Assembly (NCBI GenBank): GCA_016713825.1
Contig: JADJOJ010000007.1
Location: forward strand, 124,001 to 188,000
Direction of reading: 5' to 3'
Length of the DNA stretch: 64,000 bases
Source of the DNA: Candidatus Leptofilum gracile
GTDB taxonomy: Bacteria; Chloroflexota; Anaerolineae; Promineifilales; Promineifilaceae
Shown here: positions 36,036 through 47,351 of the stretch, piece by piece
Position numbering within the stretch: position 1 is the first letter of the stretch
How the letters are laid out: every line of letters starts with the position of its first letter
Notes under the pieces: generated by a model
Seen by the model: the letters and a program-made list of their open reading frames with translations, nothing else
Told to the model about the DNA's origin: nothing
The model's database searches: none
Made by a program: the position numbers and the translations under genes

Positions 36036-37970
36036 ATGGCTAAAAAAACCGACGCGGAAAGACAATATGATGCCAGCAGTATCCAGGTGCTTAAAGGCCT
36101 GGAAGCTGTCCGCCGTCGCCCTGGCATGTATGTGGGCGGAACCGATATAAAAGCGCTGCACCATCTGGTGTATGAAATTGTAGACAACTCCATCGACGAA
36201 GCATTGGCGGGCCGATGCGGCCGTATCGAAGTAACGATTCACCAAGACGATAGCATCACCGTACAGGATGATGGGGTGGGCATCCCAGTTGCGCTGCACC
36301 CCACCGAAAAAGTGTCTGCGCTGGAGCTGGTACACACCACCCTGCACGCGGGCGGCAAGTTCGACAATGACGCCTATAAAGTGTCTGGCGGTTTGCACGG
36401 CGTCGGTGCGGCGGCCGTTAATGCGCTGTCTGAATGGATGGAAGTCACGGTACGTCGTGAGGGTGCAGTGTGGCATCAACGTTACCAGCGGGGCGTACCA
36501 GATGCCCCCGTGAAAAGAATTGGCAAGCTGGGCAAAGAAGAACCAACAGGAACCACCACCCATTTCCGGTTCGATGCCACTATTTTTGAAGCTGAGGCCA
36601 CCTATAAATTCGAAACCTTGCTCAACCGCTTCCGCGAGATGGCGTTTGTGACCAGTGGGGTGTTTTTACGGCTGCGGGATGAACGGCCGTCTCCCACGCG
36701 TGAGATGAGCTTTTACTTTGAAGGGGGTGTCAAATCATTTGTGCGCTACCTCAACCGCAACCGCAAGCCGCTGCATGATCCTGTTTACGATCGCAAAGAA
36801 GCGGATGGGATGGAAGTGGAAGTTGCCCTGCAATACACCGAAGGCATCACGATCTCTGAATTTGCGTTTGCCAACACCATCCACACGCCAGACGGGGGCA
36901 CCCATCTAACCGGCGTGCGTACGGCCGTTACCCGCGTCATCAACAGCTACGCCCGCAAAAACAACTTCCTGAAAGAAAAAGATACCAACTTCTCCAGCGA
37001 CGATACCCGTGAAGGAATTACGGCCGTTGTCAGCGTTAAACATCCTGACCCGCAGTTTGAAAGCCAGACCAAAGTAAAGCTGATGAACGCCGAAGTGGCA
37101 GGCGTGGTGGCGGCCGTCACCGCCGATGCGTTTAACCTGTACCTGGAAGAAAATCCGCGTGAAGCCAAAAAGATTATCGAGCGCTGCCTCACCAGCTCCC
37201 GCGCCCGGGCCGCCGCCCGTAAAGCGCGCGAACTGGTTATGCGCAAAAGCGCCCTGGAAAGCCTCACCCTGCCCGGCAAGCTGGCCGACTGCTCCGAGCG
37301 CGACCCGAACAAATGCGAACTGTACATCGTTGAGGGCGACTCGGCCGGTGGCAGCGCCAAGCAAGGGCGCGACCGGCATTTTCAGGCCATCCTGCCGCTG
37401 CGCGGCAAGATTCTTAACACAGAGCGGGCGCGTCTGGACAAGATTTTGGCCAACAATGAAGTGAAAGCGATGATTTCGGCACTCGGCACTGGCATTGGCG
37501 AAACGTTTGATGTGGGTAATTTGCGGTACGGCCGTATCATCATCATGTGCGACGCCGACGTAGATGGCAGCCACATCCGTACCCTGCTGCTCACCTTCTT
37601 CTTCCGCTACATGCCCACGCTCATCGAAAAAGGGCATCTCTACATTGCCCAGCCGCCGCTCTACAGCCTGAAGTCAGGCAAAGAGATGCATTACGCTTAC
37701 ACCGAGGCGCAAAATCAGGAACTGCTCAAAGAATTGCAAAAGGCTGGTAAAAAATACAGTTTGCAGCGCTACAAAGGTTTGGGTGAAATGAACCCAGAAC
37801 AGCTTTGGGAAACCACCATGGACCCCGCCGAACGCCTGCTGCTGCAAGTCACCATCGAAGATGCCGTCGCCGCCGACAAAACGTTCGACATGCTCATGGG
37901 CACCGAGGTGGGGCCGCGCAAGCGCTTCATCATGACCCACAGCAGTGAAGTCCGTAACCTGGACGTGTAG
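36036..37970 (+). CDS. gyrB: DNA gyrase subunit B
   Basis: 644 residues, the ATPase subunit of type II topoisomerase, which with GyrA introduces negative supercoils. The GHKL site shows VYEIVDNSIDEALAG, DDGVGIPV and HAGGKFDNDAYKVSGGLHG then VGAA; the QTK loop is SQTKVKL; TOPRIM has ELYIVEGDSAGGSAKQGRD and IIMCDADVDGSH; the C-terminus has YKGLGEMNPEQLWETTMDP. The SAKQGRDR and GKILN run favours GyrB over ParE. ATG 36036 follows AAGGAAC; the 18-residue upstream extension is intergenic. gyrA is not in the window. A double terminator follows. Confidence 0.95.
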   Translation: MAKKTDAERQYDASSIQVLKGLEAVRRRPGMYVGGTDIKALHHLVYEIVDNSIDEALAGRCGRIEVTIHQDDSITVQDDGVGIPVALHPTEKVSALELVHTTLHAGGKFDNDAYKVSGGLHGVGAAAVNALSEWMEVTVRREGAVWHQRYQRGVPDAPVKRIGKLGKEEPTGTTTHFRFDATIFEAEATYKFETLLNRFREMAFVTSGVFLRLRDERPSPTREMSFYFEGGVKSFVRYLNRNRKPLHDPVYDRKEADGMEVEVALQYTEGITISEFAFANTIHTPDGGTHLTGVRTAVTRVINSYARKNNFLKEKDTNFSSDDTREGITAVVSVKHPDPQFESQTKVKLMNAEVAGVVAAVTADAFNLYLEENPREAKKIIERCLTSSRARAAARKARELVMRKSALESLTLPGKLADCSERDPNKCELYIVEGDSAGGSAKQGRDRHFQAILPLRGKILNTERARLDKILANNEVKAMISALGTGIGETFDVGNLRYGRIIIMCDADVDGSHIRTLLLTFFFRYMPTLIEKGHLYIAQPPLYSLKSGKEMHYAYTEAQNQELLKELQKAGKKYSLQRYKGLGEMNPEQLWETTMDPAERLLLQVTIEDAVAADKTFDMLMGTEVGPRKRFIMTHSSEVRNLDV

Positions 37971-37986
37971 TTGTAAATCCTCCTAG

Positions 37987-38010
37987 CTTGGGGCTTCAGC
38001 CCCAGGTTTT
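37987..38010 (+). terminator. gyrB terminator, first hairpin
   Basis: TGGGGCTTCAGCCCCA is a 6-bp GC stem with a TTCA loop, followed by GGTTTT, right after the gyrB stop. Confidence 0.65.
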
Positions 38011-38019
38011 CGATTAAAT

Positions 38020-38057
38020 GAAAACGGCCGTTTCTGGTGAGAAACGGCCGTTTTTTG
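38020..38057 (+). terminator. gyrB terminator, second hairpin from ACGGCCGT palindromes
   Basis: GAAAACGGCCGTTTCTGGTG pairs with the following GAAACGGCCGTTTTTT to make a ~14-bp stem ending in six T. Third example of the paired-palindrome design. Confidence 0.8.
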
Positions 38058-38131
38058 TTGCCCATAAATGCCCCCGCTGGTACAGTCACCACCATCCAGC
38101 CATCGTTTCAAACCCTTTAGGAGAAAAAGCC

Positions 38132-38506
38132 ATGTTTGATGCATTGAACGACATTGAAAAATTATTAGGCCAAGCCTTCGCTGATGCTCCCAGAGAATTA
38201 AAAGCGATTTTGCAAAACATATTTCAAGCTCTAGAAAAAAAGCGAAACGGCCAAAACAGCTGCGGCGAAGCCCTGGCCTACCTGCGCCAGGCCCAAGAAA
38301 TCATTACAAAACAGCAGTTAACAGAGTGGCAGGCAGAGCTTCATGCCCTCTGGGCTAGTTACTACCTGTATAATTGCCCCAATCTTGAGCCAGACAAGCG
38401 AAACGAAGAACAGGGGCTGTGGTACCACATCCGCAAAGCCCAACAGCTTGAACCCACAAACCACGTTCTCAACCAGGTAATTGAACGTATCCAAAAGATA
38501 AAATAA
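38132..38506 (+). CDS. Small helical protein of unknown function
   Basis: About 124 residues, all-helical and soluble, with no signal peptide, membrane segment or known motif. ALAYLRQAQEIITKQQL and YHIRKAQQLEPTNHVLNQVI resemble a tetratricopeptide-like pair of helices, but too few repeats are present to call. ATG 38132 follows a good ribosome-binding site TAGGAGAAAAAG. Placed alone between gyrB and a flippase-like gene. Confidence 0.65.
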   Translation: MFDALNDIEKLLGQAFADAPRELKAILQNIFQALEKKRNGQNSCGEALAYLRQAQEIITKQQLTEWQAELHALWASYYLYNCPNLEPDKRNEEQGLWYHIRKAQQLEPTNHVLNQVIERIQKIK

Positions 38507-38585
38507 CGATTCCGTTACTTTTCTGCGCCAACTGTAACTTTGCTTCTGAATCGTCCACAATCAAGCAGCAAAATGGAGCAGAAAA

Positions 38586-39605
38586 ATGCAGGTAAGCAGA
38601 CAAAAAAAACGACAATTCTTATTGGGCATGGCGTTCAGCCTGCTTTGCCTGGGCGGCATGTTTTGGGTCATTGAACCAGCCCAAATCGGCCAGGCGATTC
38701 AGCACGCCAGCCCGCGCTATTTGTGGGGAACGGCCGTTTACCTGCTCATTTATCTCTTCTTGCGGGCCGTCCGCTGGCGCTTTTTGTTGGGCCGCCGCAT
38801 CCCCCAGACAAAGCTGTTCCACATCCAAAACATCGGGCAAATGCTCACCCAGCTGCTCCCCTTCCGCCTGGGAGATGTGGCGCGGGCGGTGCTGGTCGGG
38901 CAGCAGCCCGGCCTGTCGGTGCCCCAGGGCGTCAGCACAATGGTGGTGGAGCGCCTGCTAGACATGCTGTTGATGGTGCTGCTGCTGCCCCTGGCACTTT
39001 TGCAAATCGACACCTTGCCTGGCTGGCTGCAACAAACGGCGCTGCTTTCTGGGGCTGTAACGGTGAGCGCTATTTTCTTTTTGGTTTGGGTGGTGAAGAA
39101 ACGGCCGTTTGCCCACCAACTCCTCACCTGGCTAGGCAGCAAATCTGCCCGACTGGTTACAGACAGTCGCCACCAGCAGCTAGACAACCTGCTAGACGGC
39201 CTGCACGCGCTCACCCAATGGCGCACAGCGCTTATCCTGCTGGGGCTAAGCCTGGCCACCTGGCTGCCAGTGATTTTGGCCTACACCGCCGCCTTGCAAG
39301 CCGTCCATCTGCCACCCTCCCTGCTCAATGCCACCTTTATCATGATTGTGGGCGCATTTGCCGTGGCCGCCCCCTCCTCGCCAGGGCAAATTGGCGTCTT
39401 TCACATGGGGGTCATCGCCGCAATGACGGCGCTGGGCCACCCAGCCGAAGCCGCCGCCTCGCTGGCCGTGCTGTACCACGCCATCAATTTTCTGCTGATG
39501 GTTGTTTCCGGGTTGATTGGCGTTAGCAGCATTCAGCTCTCATTCAGCAGGCTCACCCAGTTGGTAGGGCTGCGCCAGCGCCTGCCCACCCCCACCCCCA
39601 CCTGA
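38586..39605 (+). CDS. YbhN/LPG-synthase-TM-type (flippase-like) membrane protein
   Basis: 339 residues with seven to eight membrane segments. YLFLRAVRWRFLLGRR, MLTQLLPFRLGDVARAVLVG, QGVSTMVVERLLDMLLMVLL and VAAPSSPGQIGVFHMGVIAA are the markers of the UPF0104 family (lysylphosphatidylglycerol synthase TM region, AglD/YbhN). Such proteins are thought to move or make lipid-linked products, often beside glycosyltransferases. It lacks the cytosolic aminoacyl-transferase domain of MprF, so lysyl-PG synthesis is not supported. The ATG follows GGAGCAGAAAA. Confidence 0.87.
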   Translation: MQVSRQKKRQFLLGMAFSLLCLGGMFWVIEPAQIGQAIQHASPRYLWGTAVYLLIYLFLRAVRWRFLLGRRIPQTKLFHIQNIGQMLTQLLPFRLGDVARAVLVGQQPGLSVPQGVSTMVVERLLDMLLMVLLLPLALLQIDTLPGWLQQTALLSGAVTVSAIFFLVWVVKKRPFAHQLLTWLGSKSARLVTDSRHQQLDNLLDGLHALTQWRTALILLGLSLATWLPVILAYTAALQAVHLPPSLLNATFIMIVGAFAVAAPSSPGQIGVFHMGVIAAMTALGHPAEAAASLAVLYHAINFLLMVVSGLIGVSSIQLSFSRLTQLVGLRQRLPTPTPT

Positions 39606-39630
39606 TTTCCTTCTAAAACATCTATTACAC

Positions 39631-39667
39631 AAAACGCCCGAGGCAAACTGGCCTCGGGCGCTTTGTT
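39631..39667 (+). terminator. Strong terminator after the YbhN-like gene
   Basis: CGCCCGAGGC-AAACTG-GCCTCGGGCG forms a perfect 10-bp GC stem followed by CTTTGTT. Confidence 0.8.
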
Positions 39668-39669
39668 AA

Positions 39670-39739
39670 TGATGCGTGGCATCTGATAGACCCTGTTCAC
39701 GTATCACGCATCACGTATCACGCATCACGCATCATCACG
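39670..39739. repeat. Heptad-repeat element, short diverged copy
   Basis: tgatgcgtggcatctgatag leads into CACGTAT and CACGCAT heptads (39697-39738). It shares words with the elements at 35489, 50716 and 60474 but has lost the outer flanks. Confidence 0.65.
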
Positions 39740-39775
39740 AAAAGGCCCCATCACGCTGGCCAATCACAAAACTTA

Positions 39776-40018
39776 TCAGGATGTTTTGGAGGTCAAAAAT
39801 GCGTCTTGCAGCTGATCAAACAGGCGGCTGCGGCTTTGGGCCGGAATAGAGCGCTTACCTTGCTCCCGAAAAAGAAAGATGGTTTGCTGGGTGCTGTCTA
39901 GCACCACCCGGCAGTTATGGCAGGTGGCCAGATGCTCCTGGGCTTCAGTCGTTAAGGCATCATCCAGCTCCTGGTCGATGTAATCAGAAAGGTATTGGAG
40001 CAGTTCTTCACATTTCAT
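39776..40018 (-). CDS. Zinc-binding anti-sigma factor (zf-HC2)
   Basis: 80 residues. C3 near the N-terminus plus EHLATCHNC (H-x3-C-x2-C) form the ZAS zinc site of anti-sigma factors that hold ECF sigma factors inactive until oxidants or envelope stress release them. There is no membrane segment, so it acts in the cytosol (RsrA/ChrR-like). It starts 12 bp after the sigma gene stop, a classic sigma/anti-sigma pair. Confidence 0.9.
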   Translation of the reverse strand: MKCEELLQYLSDYIDQELDDALTTEAQEHLATCHNCRVVLDSTQQTIFLFREQGKRSIPAQSRSRLFDQLQDAFLTSKTS

Positions 40019-40030
40019 CTAAATTCAGTC

Positions 40031-40630
40031 TCACTCGGCACCAATCGCCAGCAGCGATTGGGTCAATTGCTCGCGCAAAAAGAGGCGGGCGCGGTGTAAA
40101 CGGACTTTGGTGGCGCTGAGCGAGAGGTTGGTGATTTCGGCCGTTTCTTGCGTCGATAACCCTTCAACTTCTCGCAGCACAAACACGATGCGAAATTTTT
40201 CGGGCAGGGCAGCGATGGCCTCATCCAAAGCGCGGGTCACTTCACCATCCGACAGCAGCTTTTCTGGCCACTGCTGCCACTCTACCAAATGCACCGGAAG
40301 CGGCAAACGGCCGTCGCCCGGTTCATCTTCCAATTCTAGCTCAGGTTTTCTTTTGCGCAGCCGGTCTACACTCAAATTATAAGCAATGCGGTACAGCCAG
40401 GTGCCCAAATTGGCCCGACCCTCAAACTGATCCAGCCGCTCGATCAGCCGCAAAAACGTGTCTTGCACCACCCCCTCTGCGGCCACCTCATCCTTCAGCA
40501 GGCTGGCCGCCAGGCGGTAAGTCTTGTCAGAATATTGCTCAAACAGATAAGCAAAAGCCGCTGGGTCTCGCTGGCGCAAAGCCAGCAGCAGCGTATCGCT
40601 ATCCTCGTAATAACCAGATTGTAAATCCAT
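40031..40630 (-). CDS. ECF-type RNA polymerase sigma factor
   Basis: 199 residues. Region 2 is AFAYLFEQYSDKTYRLAAS through TFLRLIERLDQFEGRANLGT and WLYRIAYNLSVDRLRKRK; region 4 is ALPEKFRIVFVLREVEGLST then QETAEITNLS and TKVRLHRAR (helix-turn-helix). No region 3 is present, as in group IV sigma factors. It is cotranscribed with its zinc anti-sigma factor. The adjacent glycan cluster on the same strand is a plausible but unproven target. Confidence 0.93.
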   Translation of the reverse strand: MDLQSGYYEDSDTLLLALRQRDPAAFAYLFEQYSDKTYRLAASLLKDEVAAEGVVQDTFLRLIERLDQFEGRANLGTWLYRIAYNLSVDRLRKRKPELELEDEPGDGRLPLPVHLVEWQQWPEKLLSDGEVTRALDEAIAALPEKFRIVFVLREVEGLSTQETAEITNLSLSATKVRLHRARLFLREQLTQSLLAIGAE

Positions 40631-40724
40631 GTGCTTTTTTAGACGGAATGCTCCATAAAAAGTTACCCATTAAATGCTGCCAAAAGGTACGGGTAAAAAC
40701 GGCCGTTGGATTTCACCACGCCCC

Positions 40725-41865
40725 TCAACCCAACCAGCCACCCAGCCACTCCCGCAGCCGCTGCCGCAGCCCCACCCGCCGCCGCACAAAATAAGCATGG
40801 TACCGGCTGGCCGCCCGCCAGCGTGCCCACCACCGCTGGTCCAGATCAACCGTCCGGCCAAAACTGATCCCCATCCCCGGCTGCTGGTGGATGACGTTGG
40901 CCAGCAACGGCCGTAAATCCAACCCAAACGTCTTTAGCGGCTGGCGCAGCGCCTGCGTGGTCAGCACAAAGTCGGTGGGAATGTTGGCCCGCGAGCGCGT
41001 GCCGTGCAAATCCACCGTGAACTCATAGCCGTCGAACTGGTCAGTTAACTGCCTGACGCACCCCGGCAGCATCTCCTGAAACGAATCATACACCGCCACC
41101 GAATCCGCCAACGGTTGCAGCCGAAAATCGGCCCGGCGCGTTTGCAGCGGCACCTGGAAAAAGTTCGTGCCGCGCACGTGTGTGCCGCTGTCGCCATAAT
41201 TTGTCGTCAACGATTCGCGGGGAAAAACGTAAAATCGGTTGGTCTGTACCAGATATTTTGTTTTCAGCGGAAACCAGTCGGTGGGCGGGAAGGTTTGGAA
41301 CAGTTCGTGCAGGCCGTCGGTGGGGAGGATTTGGGTGACGGCCGTTTCCCGCCACTGCCGAAACGCAGCCCACTGCTGTTGGGTATACGCCTGCCCCTGA
41401 AACCAGGCCACCTGCATAAAAAAGACGTCGCCGTCGTCCAGGTACGGCGTAAACGGCGCGTGGGTGATGCCGTGAAACCAGAGCGCATTCAGCGAGATGC
41501 CCGCAATACGCGGATCGTCGGCGTAGAAGGCGAGGGCGCTGGCGGCATAACAATACAGCATCGGCGACACCACCAGATCGTCCTCCAGCAGGATGATGGC
41601 GCCAAACTCGTCCACCAAATCGCCGCAGGCAAACACGTGCGCCACCAGGCCCAACGGCCGTTCCCGCACCAGCACCCGCTTTTCGCCCAACGGCCAGGCA
41701 AACTGCTCCGCCTCCGCCAAAACGGCCGTCAAACTGGTCGCCGCCCCGGTCAATCGAAATCACCAGCGGCACGTCCCGCACACTCTGCAAAGCGGCCAGC
41801 GAGTTCAGCAATCGCCGCAAGGCGTGCGGGCGGTTGTAGGCCACCACGACAATGGCGGGTTTCAT
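40725..41865 (-). CDS. Glycosyltransferase family 2-like (one frame break)
   Basis: 379 residues after correction. The N-terminus IVVVAYNRPHALRRLLNSLA is the nucleotide-binding start of GT-A enzymes; FGAIILLEDDLVVSP holds the metal-binding acidic motif. It ends with a basic region (RRRVGLRQRLREWLGGWLG). The frame breaks at C4 41744-41747; removing one base joins ISID to TSLTAVLAEAEQFAW and gives 380 codons. The long sequence with DFVLTTQAL and HVRGTNFFQVPLQ resembles GNT-I/WbbL-like hypothetical transferases; the sugar is unknown. Its ATG overlaps the nucleoside phosphorylase stop (ATGA). Confidence 0.78.
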
Positions 41866-42619
41866 CGCGCCTCCAGCGCTGCCCGCACCAGCGCGTCCAG
41901 CGCCTGGGCCAGGCGTTGTTCGGGTAGATGGGGCGATACGGCCGTTTGCCACACCCCACCCGCCAACAAATCACTCACCGCCAGCAGCGCCGCCGCCTCT
42001 TTTTGGCAGTAGCTGGCCACGGCGAACAATGCCGCCACCTCCATCTCCACCGTTTGCACCCCCATCTGCTGGTAATGGGCGACGGCAGCGGCCGTTTCCC
42101 GGTACGGCGCGTCCGTGGTCCAGGTTGCCCCTTTTTGGCAGGGCAGATTGGCCCCTAAAATGGCCTGCGCCACGCTGGCGGTCAACGTAGCTGAAGCCGC
42201 CACCGTCGGCGCAGTTGGCAAATAATGGTGCGAGGTGCCTTCGTCGCGAACGGCCGTTTCCACCAAAACCAACTCCCCGGTGCCCAGCCCCGGCTGCAAA
42301 CCGCCAGCAATGCCCAGCCAGACAAATCGGCTCACGCCCCACACCGCAAACGCCTCCACCAACACCCCCACCACCGGTGCCCCGACGCCAAAGCCGCCCG
42401 CCACCGCCACCTGCTGACCGCTTTTGGCCAGCAGATACGTCTCGCCAAAAAAGCCCGGTACCCGTTGGCCGCGCCACCGCCTGACGGCATGACGCAGCAC
42501 GCTGGCCTGCGGGCAAAAAATGAGCCAGGGCGGGGCGGGCGGCAGCCGTTTGCCTTGCAACTGCGCCGCCGCCGTCAGCAGCGGCGGGGAATCAAAGTTG
42601 GGTGGATAGTTGGGGAAGC

Positions 42620-42623
<4 letters not shown>
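41862..42623 (-). CDS. Nucleoside phosphorylase (PNP/uridine phosphorylase family)
   Basis: 253 residues. KSGQQVAVAGGFGVGAP, RFVWLGIAGGLQPGLGTGEL, VRDEGTSHHYLP and the ribose-binding MGVQTVEMEVAALFAVA match the PNP/UDP phosphorylase family, which splits nucleosides with phosphate into base and (deoxy)ribose 1-phosphate. ATG 42623 is chosen since it overlaps the upstream stop (ATGA); the longer frame is antisense. It is embedded in a glycan operon, an unusual place, and may recycle a nucleoside by-product. Purine versus pyrimidine choice is unresolved. Confidence 0.85.
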
Positions 42624-44737
<2,114 letters not shown>

Positions 44738-44751
<14 letters not shown>

Positions 44752-45544
44752 AGCGGGCGGTCAAAATAAAAAAGTCGCCGATTTGGTTGAGCAAGGGCCA
44801 GCGGCTCAGGCGATCATCCAGCCGGGCCAGCCGGGCAAACAGGCGCGGATGCCGCCGGGCAAACTGGTCATTGTCGGCGGGCGGGGTGACGATGGACAGA
44901 CCGCGCAGTTCCAGCAGCTTGAAGGCGGGTCCCAACGCCCGCCGCACCTGCCCTGGCGTGAAGTAATACGTCTGAAACGCCACCCCCTCCACCTGCGCCC
45001 GCACGCCGCCGCGCCGCAAGCGCCGGGTGGCCATGCGCCAATCCTGCGGCCAGCGCCCCAGCTCCCACGGGCAAATTGGCGGCATAATCACCCAGGTGAG
45101 AACCGCGCCGGGCCGCAGCAGGTGGGGCAGATGGCGGGTAACGGCCGTTAACTCCGCCACGCAGTTTAAGCCGCCAAAGTTGGAAAAAACCGCATCGAAC
45201 GGGCCATCTTGCACCCTGTCCAGCTCGGTGAAGGAGCAGTGTTGGATGGTGAGACGGCCGTTTAGCCCCAACGCCGCCTGCTTGCGCCCCATCTCCGCCA
45301 CCATGCCCGGCGCGAGGTCGGTGGCGTGTACCCGGTAGCCGCGCGCGATGAGGGCCACGGCGTCCAGCCCGGTACCCGCGTTCAGCTCCAAAATGTGGCT
45401 GCCCGCAGGCGTCCAGCGGGCGAGTTGGTCATACACCCGCTGCCGCATCCGGGCCAGATTGGCGTGATCCTGGCCAAACGCATCGTACACGCCCGCCTTC
45501 AGCGAAAAGGCAGCTGCCACCTGGGTAAACTGGTCATCGGTCAC
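44738..45544 (-). CDS. SAM-dependent methyltransferase (GTG start)
   Basis: 268 residues. HILELNAGTGLDAVALIARG is motif I; VHATDLAPGMVAEM motif II; FDAVFSNFGGLNCVAELTAV and LLRPGAVLTWVIMPP are later motifs. The C-terminal half has YYFTPGQVRRALGPAFKLLE. It likely methylates a sugar or lipid in the glycan pathway. GTG 45544 is chosen as start because it overlaps the radical SAM stop by 11 nt and the extended frame is antisense. It overlaps the next gene's ATG by 14 nt. Confidence 0.83.
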
Positions 45545-47087
45545 GGTCCACCTCCGGCTGCGGGCTGGGCTGGGCCGATTGGGCCAGCGGCATGTGGGGC
45601 AAAAGTGGTGCCTCTGATTGGCTGGCCTGCGCCAGCCGGTTGAGCCGCCAGCGGGCCAGCGGCAGACGCGCCCAGCGGGTGGCAATCGCCGCCAGCTCCC
45701 GGAGATGGGCAATACGCCAGCGGGTGGGATGGGGGAGGAACGGCCGTACCCTCAACCAGCCCCGCCGCGCCCGAAACTCCAGATGCACCACCGTGTGCAG
45801 CTGCCGGTAAAATTCAGTCGTGTAGGTGCCCTGGTGCATCATCGCCAGATCGGCCGAATCGACCCAGTTTTGCTGCGCCCCCAGCTGCTGCACCACCCGC
45901 TCATGAAAGCGGGTGCCCGGCAGCGGGTACGACACCGAAATGCCGATGTCGTCCGGCATACAGTCGCGCACCAGCTGGAGCGTCTGCTGGATGTCCGACC
46001 ACGTTTCCCCGGTGTAGCCAAACTGGAGGAAAAAGCCCACTTTGACGCCCGCCGCCTGGAGCTGCCGGGCCGCTTCGCGAATCTGGGCCACGGTGGTGCC
46101 CTTCTCCATGGCGTCCAAAATGCGCTGCGAGCCGGATTCCGCCCCCAGCCAGACGATGGCGCAGTGGGCCTGGCGCAGCGCCGCCACGTTTTCCGGCTGG
46201 CGCACAATCAAATCGGCCCGGCTGAGGCATTTAAACGGCAGCCGCACCCCCTGCGCCTGGACCTCGGCGGCAAATTCGGGCCACCAGCCCGGCTTGAGTC
46301 CCATGATGTCGTCGGCAAACCAGATGTGGTCGGGGGCGTAGGTCTCTTGCAGCCAGCGCATTTCCGCAGCGACGGCGTGTGGCGACCGGGCGTGGTAGCG
46401 CTGTCCCCAAATCGGCTTGGCGCACCAGTTGCAGTGGTAGGGGCAGCCGCGCGTGGTGACCATGTTCATCGAGTAATAGCCGTGCCGCTCCTGCCAGAGG
46501 CGGCGATAGTTGGCCACATCCACCAAATCCCAGGCGGGCCGGGGCAGTTCGTCGATCTGGTTGAGCACAGGGCGGCGCGGGTTTTGCTGGAGACGGCCGT
46601 TTTCCCCATAAGCCAGCCCGGCAATTTGAGAGAAGGGGGTGGGGGAACGGCCGTCCAGCACCGCCAGCAGTTCGATCATCGTCTCTTCGCCTTCCCCCAG
46701 CAGCACAAAATCGGCCCCGGCTTGCAGGTACGCCGCCGCGTGGTCGGTGGCGTCGGAGCCGCACAAAATGACGGTGCAGCCCTGCTGTTTGGCCATCGCA
46801 ATCATCGTGTGGGCCGCATCGCGCATCGCCAGCAGGCACATTTTGGACAGGTAGTTGAAGCTGTCCTCGTAAATGATGGCCCAGCGCGGCTGGTGCTGCG
46901 CCAGGGCCGCCTGCCACTCGGCGGCCGAATCGGCCAGCATGGCGTCGAACAGGGCGACCTTGTACCCCTGCTGGCGGGCCAGGCTGGCGGCGTAGAGCGT
47001 GCCCAGGGGCGGGTACGGCTGCATCGCCTGCCACAGCTTGGGGTCAAACTTCAGGTAATACGATTGGCCAAAAAGAATATCAGTCAT
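45534..47087 (-). CDS. B12-binding-domain radical SAM protein
   Basis: 517 residues. An N-terminal cobalamin-binding-like Rossmann domain (PPLGTLYAASLARQQGYKVA, LFDAML..., GADFVLLGEGEET) precedes a radical SAM barrel with the 4Fe-4S motif RGCPYHCNWC (~217) and GAESGSQRILDAMEKGTT, LPGTRFHERVV. It belongs to the BchE/P-methylase-like class B group that performs methylations or ring formations in antibiotics, hopanoids and lipids. Within the glycan cluster it may modify a sugar or lipid carrier; the substrate is unknown. It is followed by an overlapping methyltransferase. Confidence 0.88.
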   Translation of the reverse strand: MTDILFGQSYYLKFDPKLWQAMQPYPPLGTLYAASLARQQGYKVALFDAMLADSAAEWQAALAQHQPRWAIIYEDSFNYLSKMCLLAMRDAAHTMIAMAKQQGCTVILCGSDATDHAAAYLQAGADFVLLGEGEETMIELLAVLDGRSPTPFSQIAGLAYGENGRLQQNPRRPVLNQIDELPRPAWDLVDVANYRRLWQERHGYYSMNMVTTRGCPYHCNWCAKPIWGQRYHARSPHAVAAEMRWLQETYAPDHIWFADDIMGLKPGWWPEFAAEVQAQGVRLPFKCLSRADLIVRQPENVAALRQAHCAIVWLGAESGSQRILDAMEKGTTVAQIREAARQLQAAGVKVGFFLQFGYTGETWSDIQQTLQLVRDCMPDDIGISVSYPLPGTRFHERVVQQLGAQQNWVDSADLAMMHQGTYTTEFYRQLHTVVHLEFRARRGWLRVRPFLPHPTRWRIAHLRELAAIATRWARLPLARWRLNRLAQASQSEAPLLPHMPLAQSAQPSPQPEVDRDR

Positions 47088-47164
47088 TAGCGTTTAGCGT
47101 TTGGGTGGGATAACCACAGATTTCACAGATTGCCGCAGATTGCGGACAGATTTTTGCTCTCGAT

Positions 47165-47311
47165 TTCGGCAGCGTCTGGGCAGCGCCTCGGCGCTTCGCG
47201 CCTGGCGCTGCCGAAGATGAGGGGGGGTTTCACGGTTGGGGGGCATCTTGCCCCCCAACCGTGAAAAACCCCAAATTCCCTCCCCGCACGAGGCGCGCAG
47301 CGCGCTCGTGT
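47165..47311. repeat. Three consecutive stem-loops between glycan genes
   Basis: TTCGGCAGCG/CGCTGCCGAA (47165-47214); TTTCACGGTTGGGGGGCA-TCT-TGCCCCCCAACCGTGAAA, an 18-bp perfect stem (47228-47266); and CACGAG/CTCGTG with inner CGCGC pairs (47286-47311). No T-run follows, so this may be an RNA processing or mobile element rather than a simple terminator. AGATTGCCGCAGATT-type words lie at 47112-47156. Confidence 0.65.
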
Positions 47312-47351
47312 GGGCCAGCTGAACGGTGCTCAGATTGCTCTCCTGTGGCTT

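Noticed and set aside
38586..39605. Lysylphosphatidylglycerol synthase (MprF)
   Set aside because: Only the membrane part is present; the cytosolic aminoacyl-transferase domain is missing.
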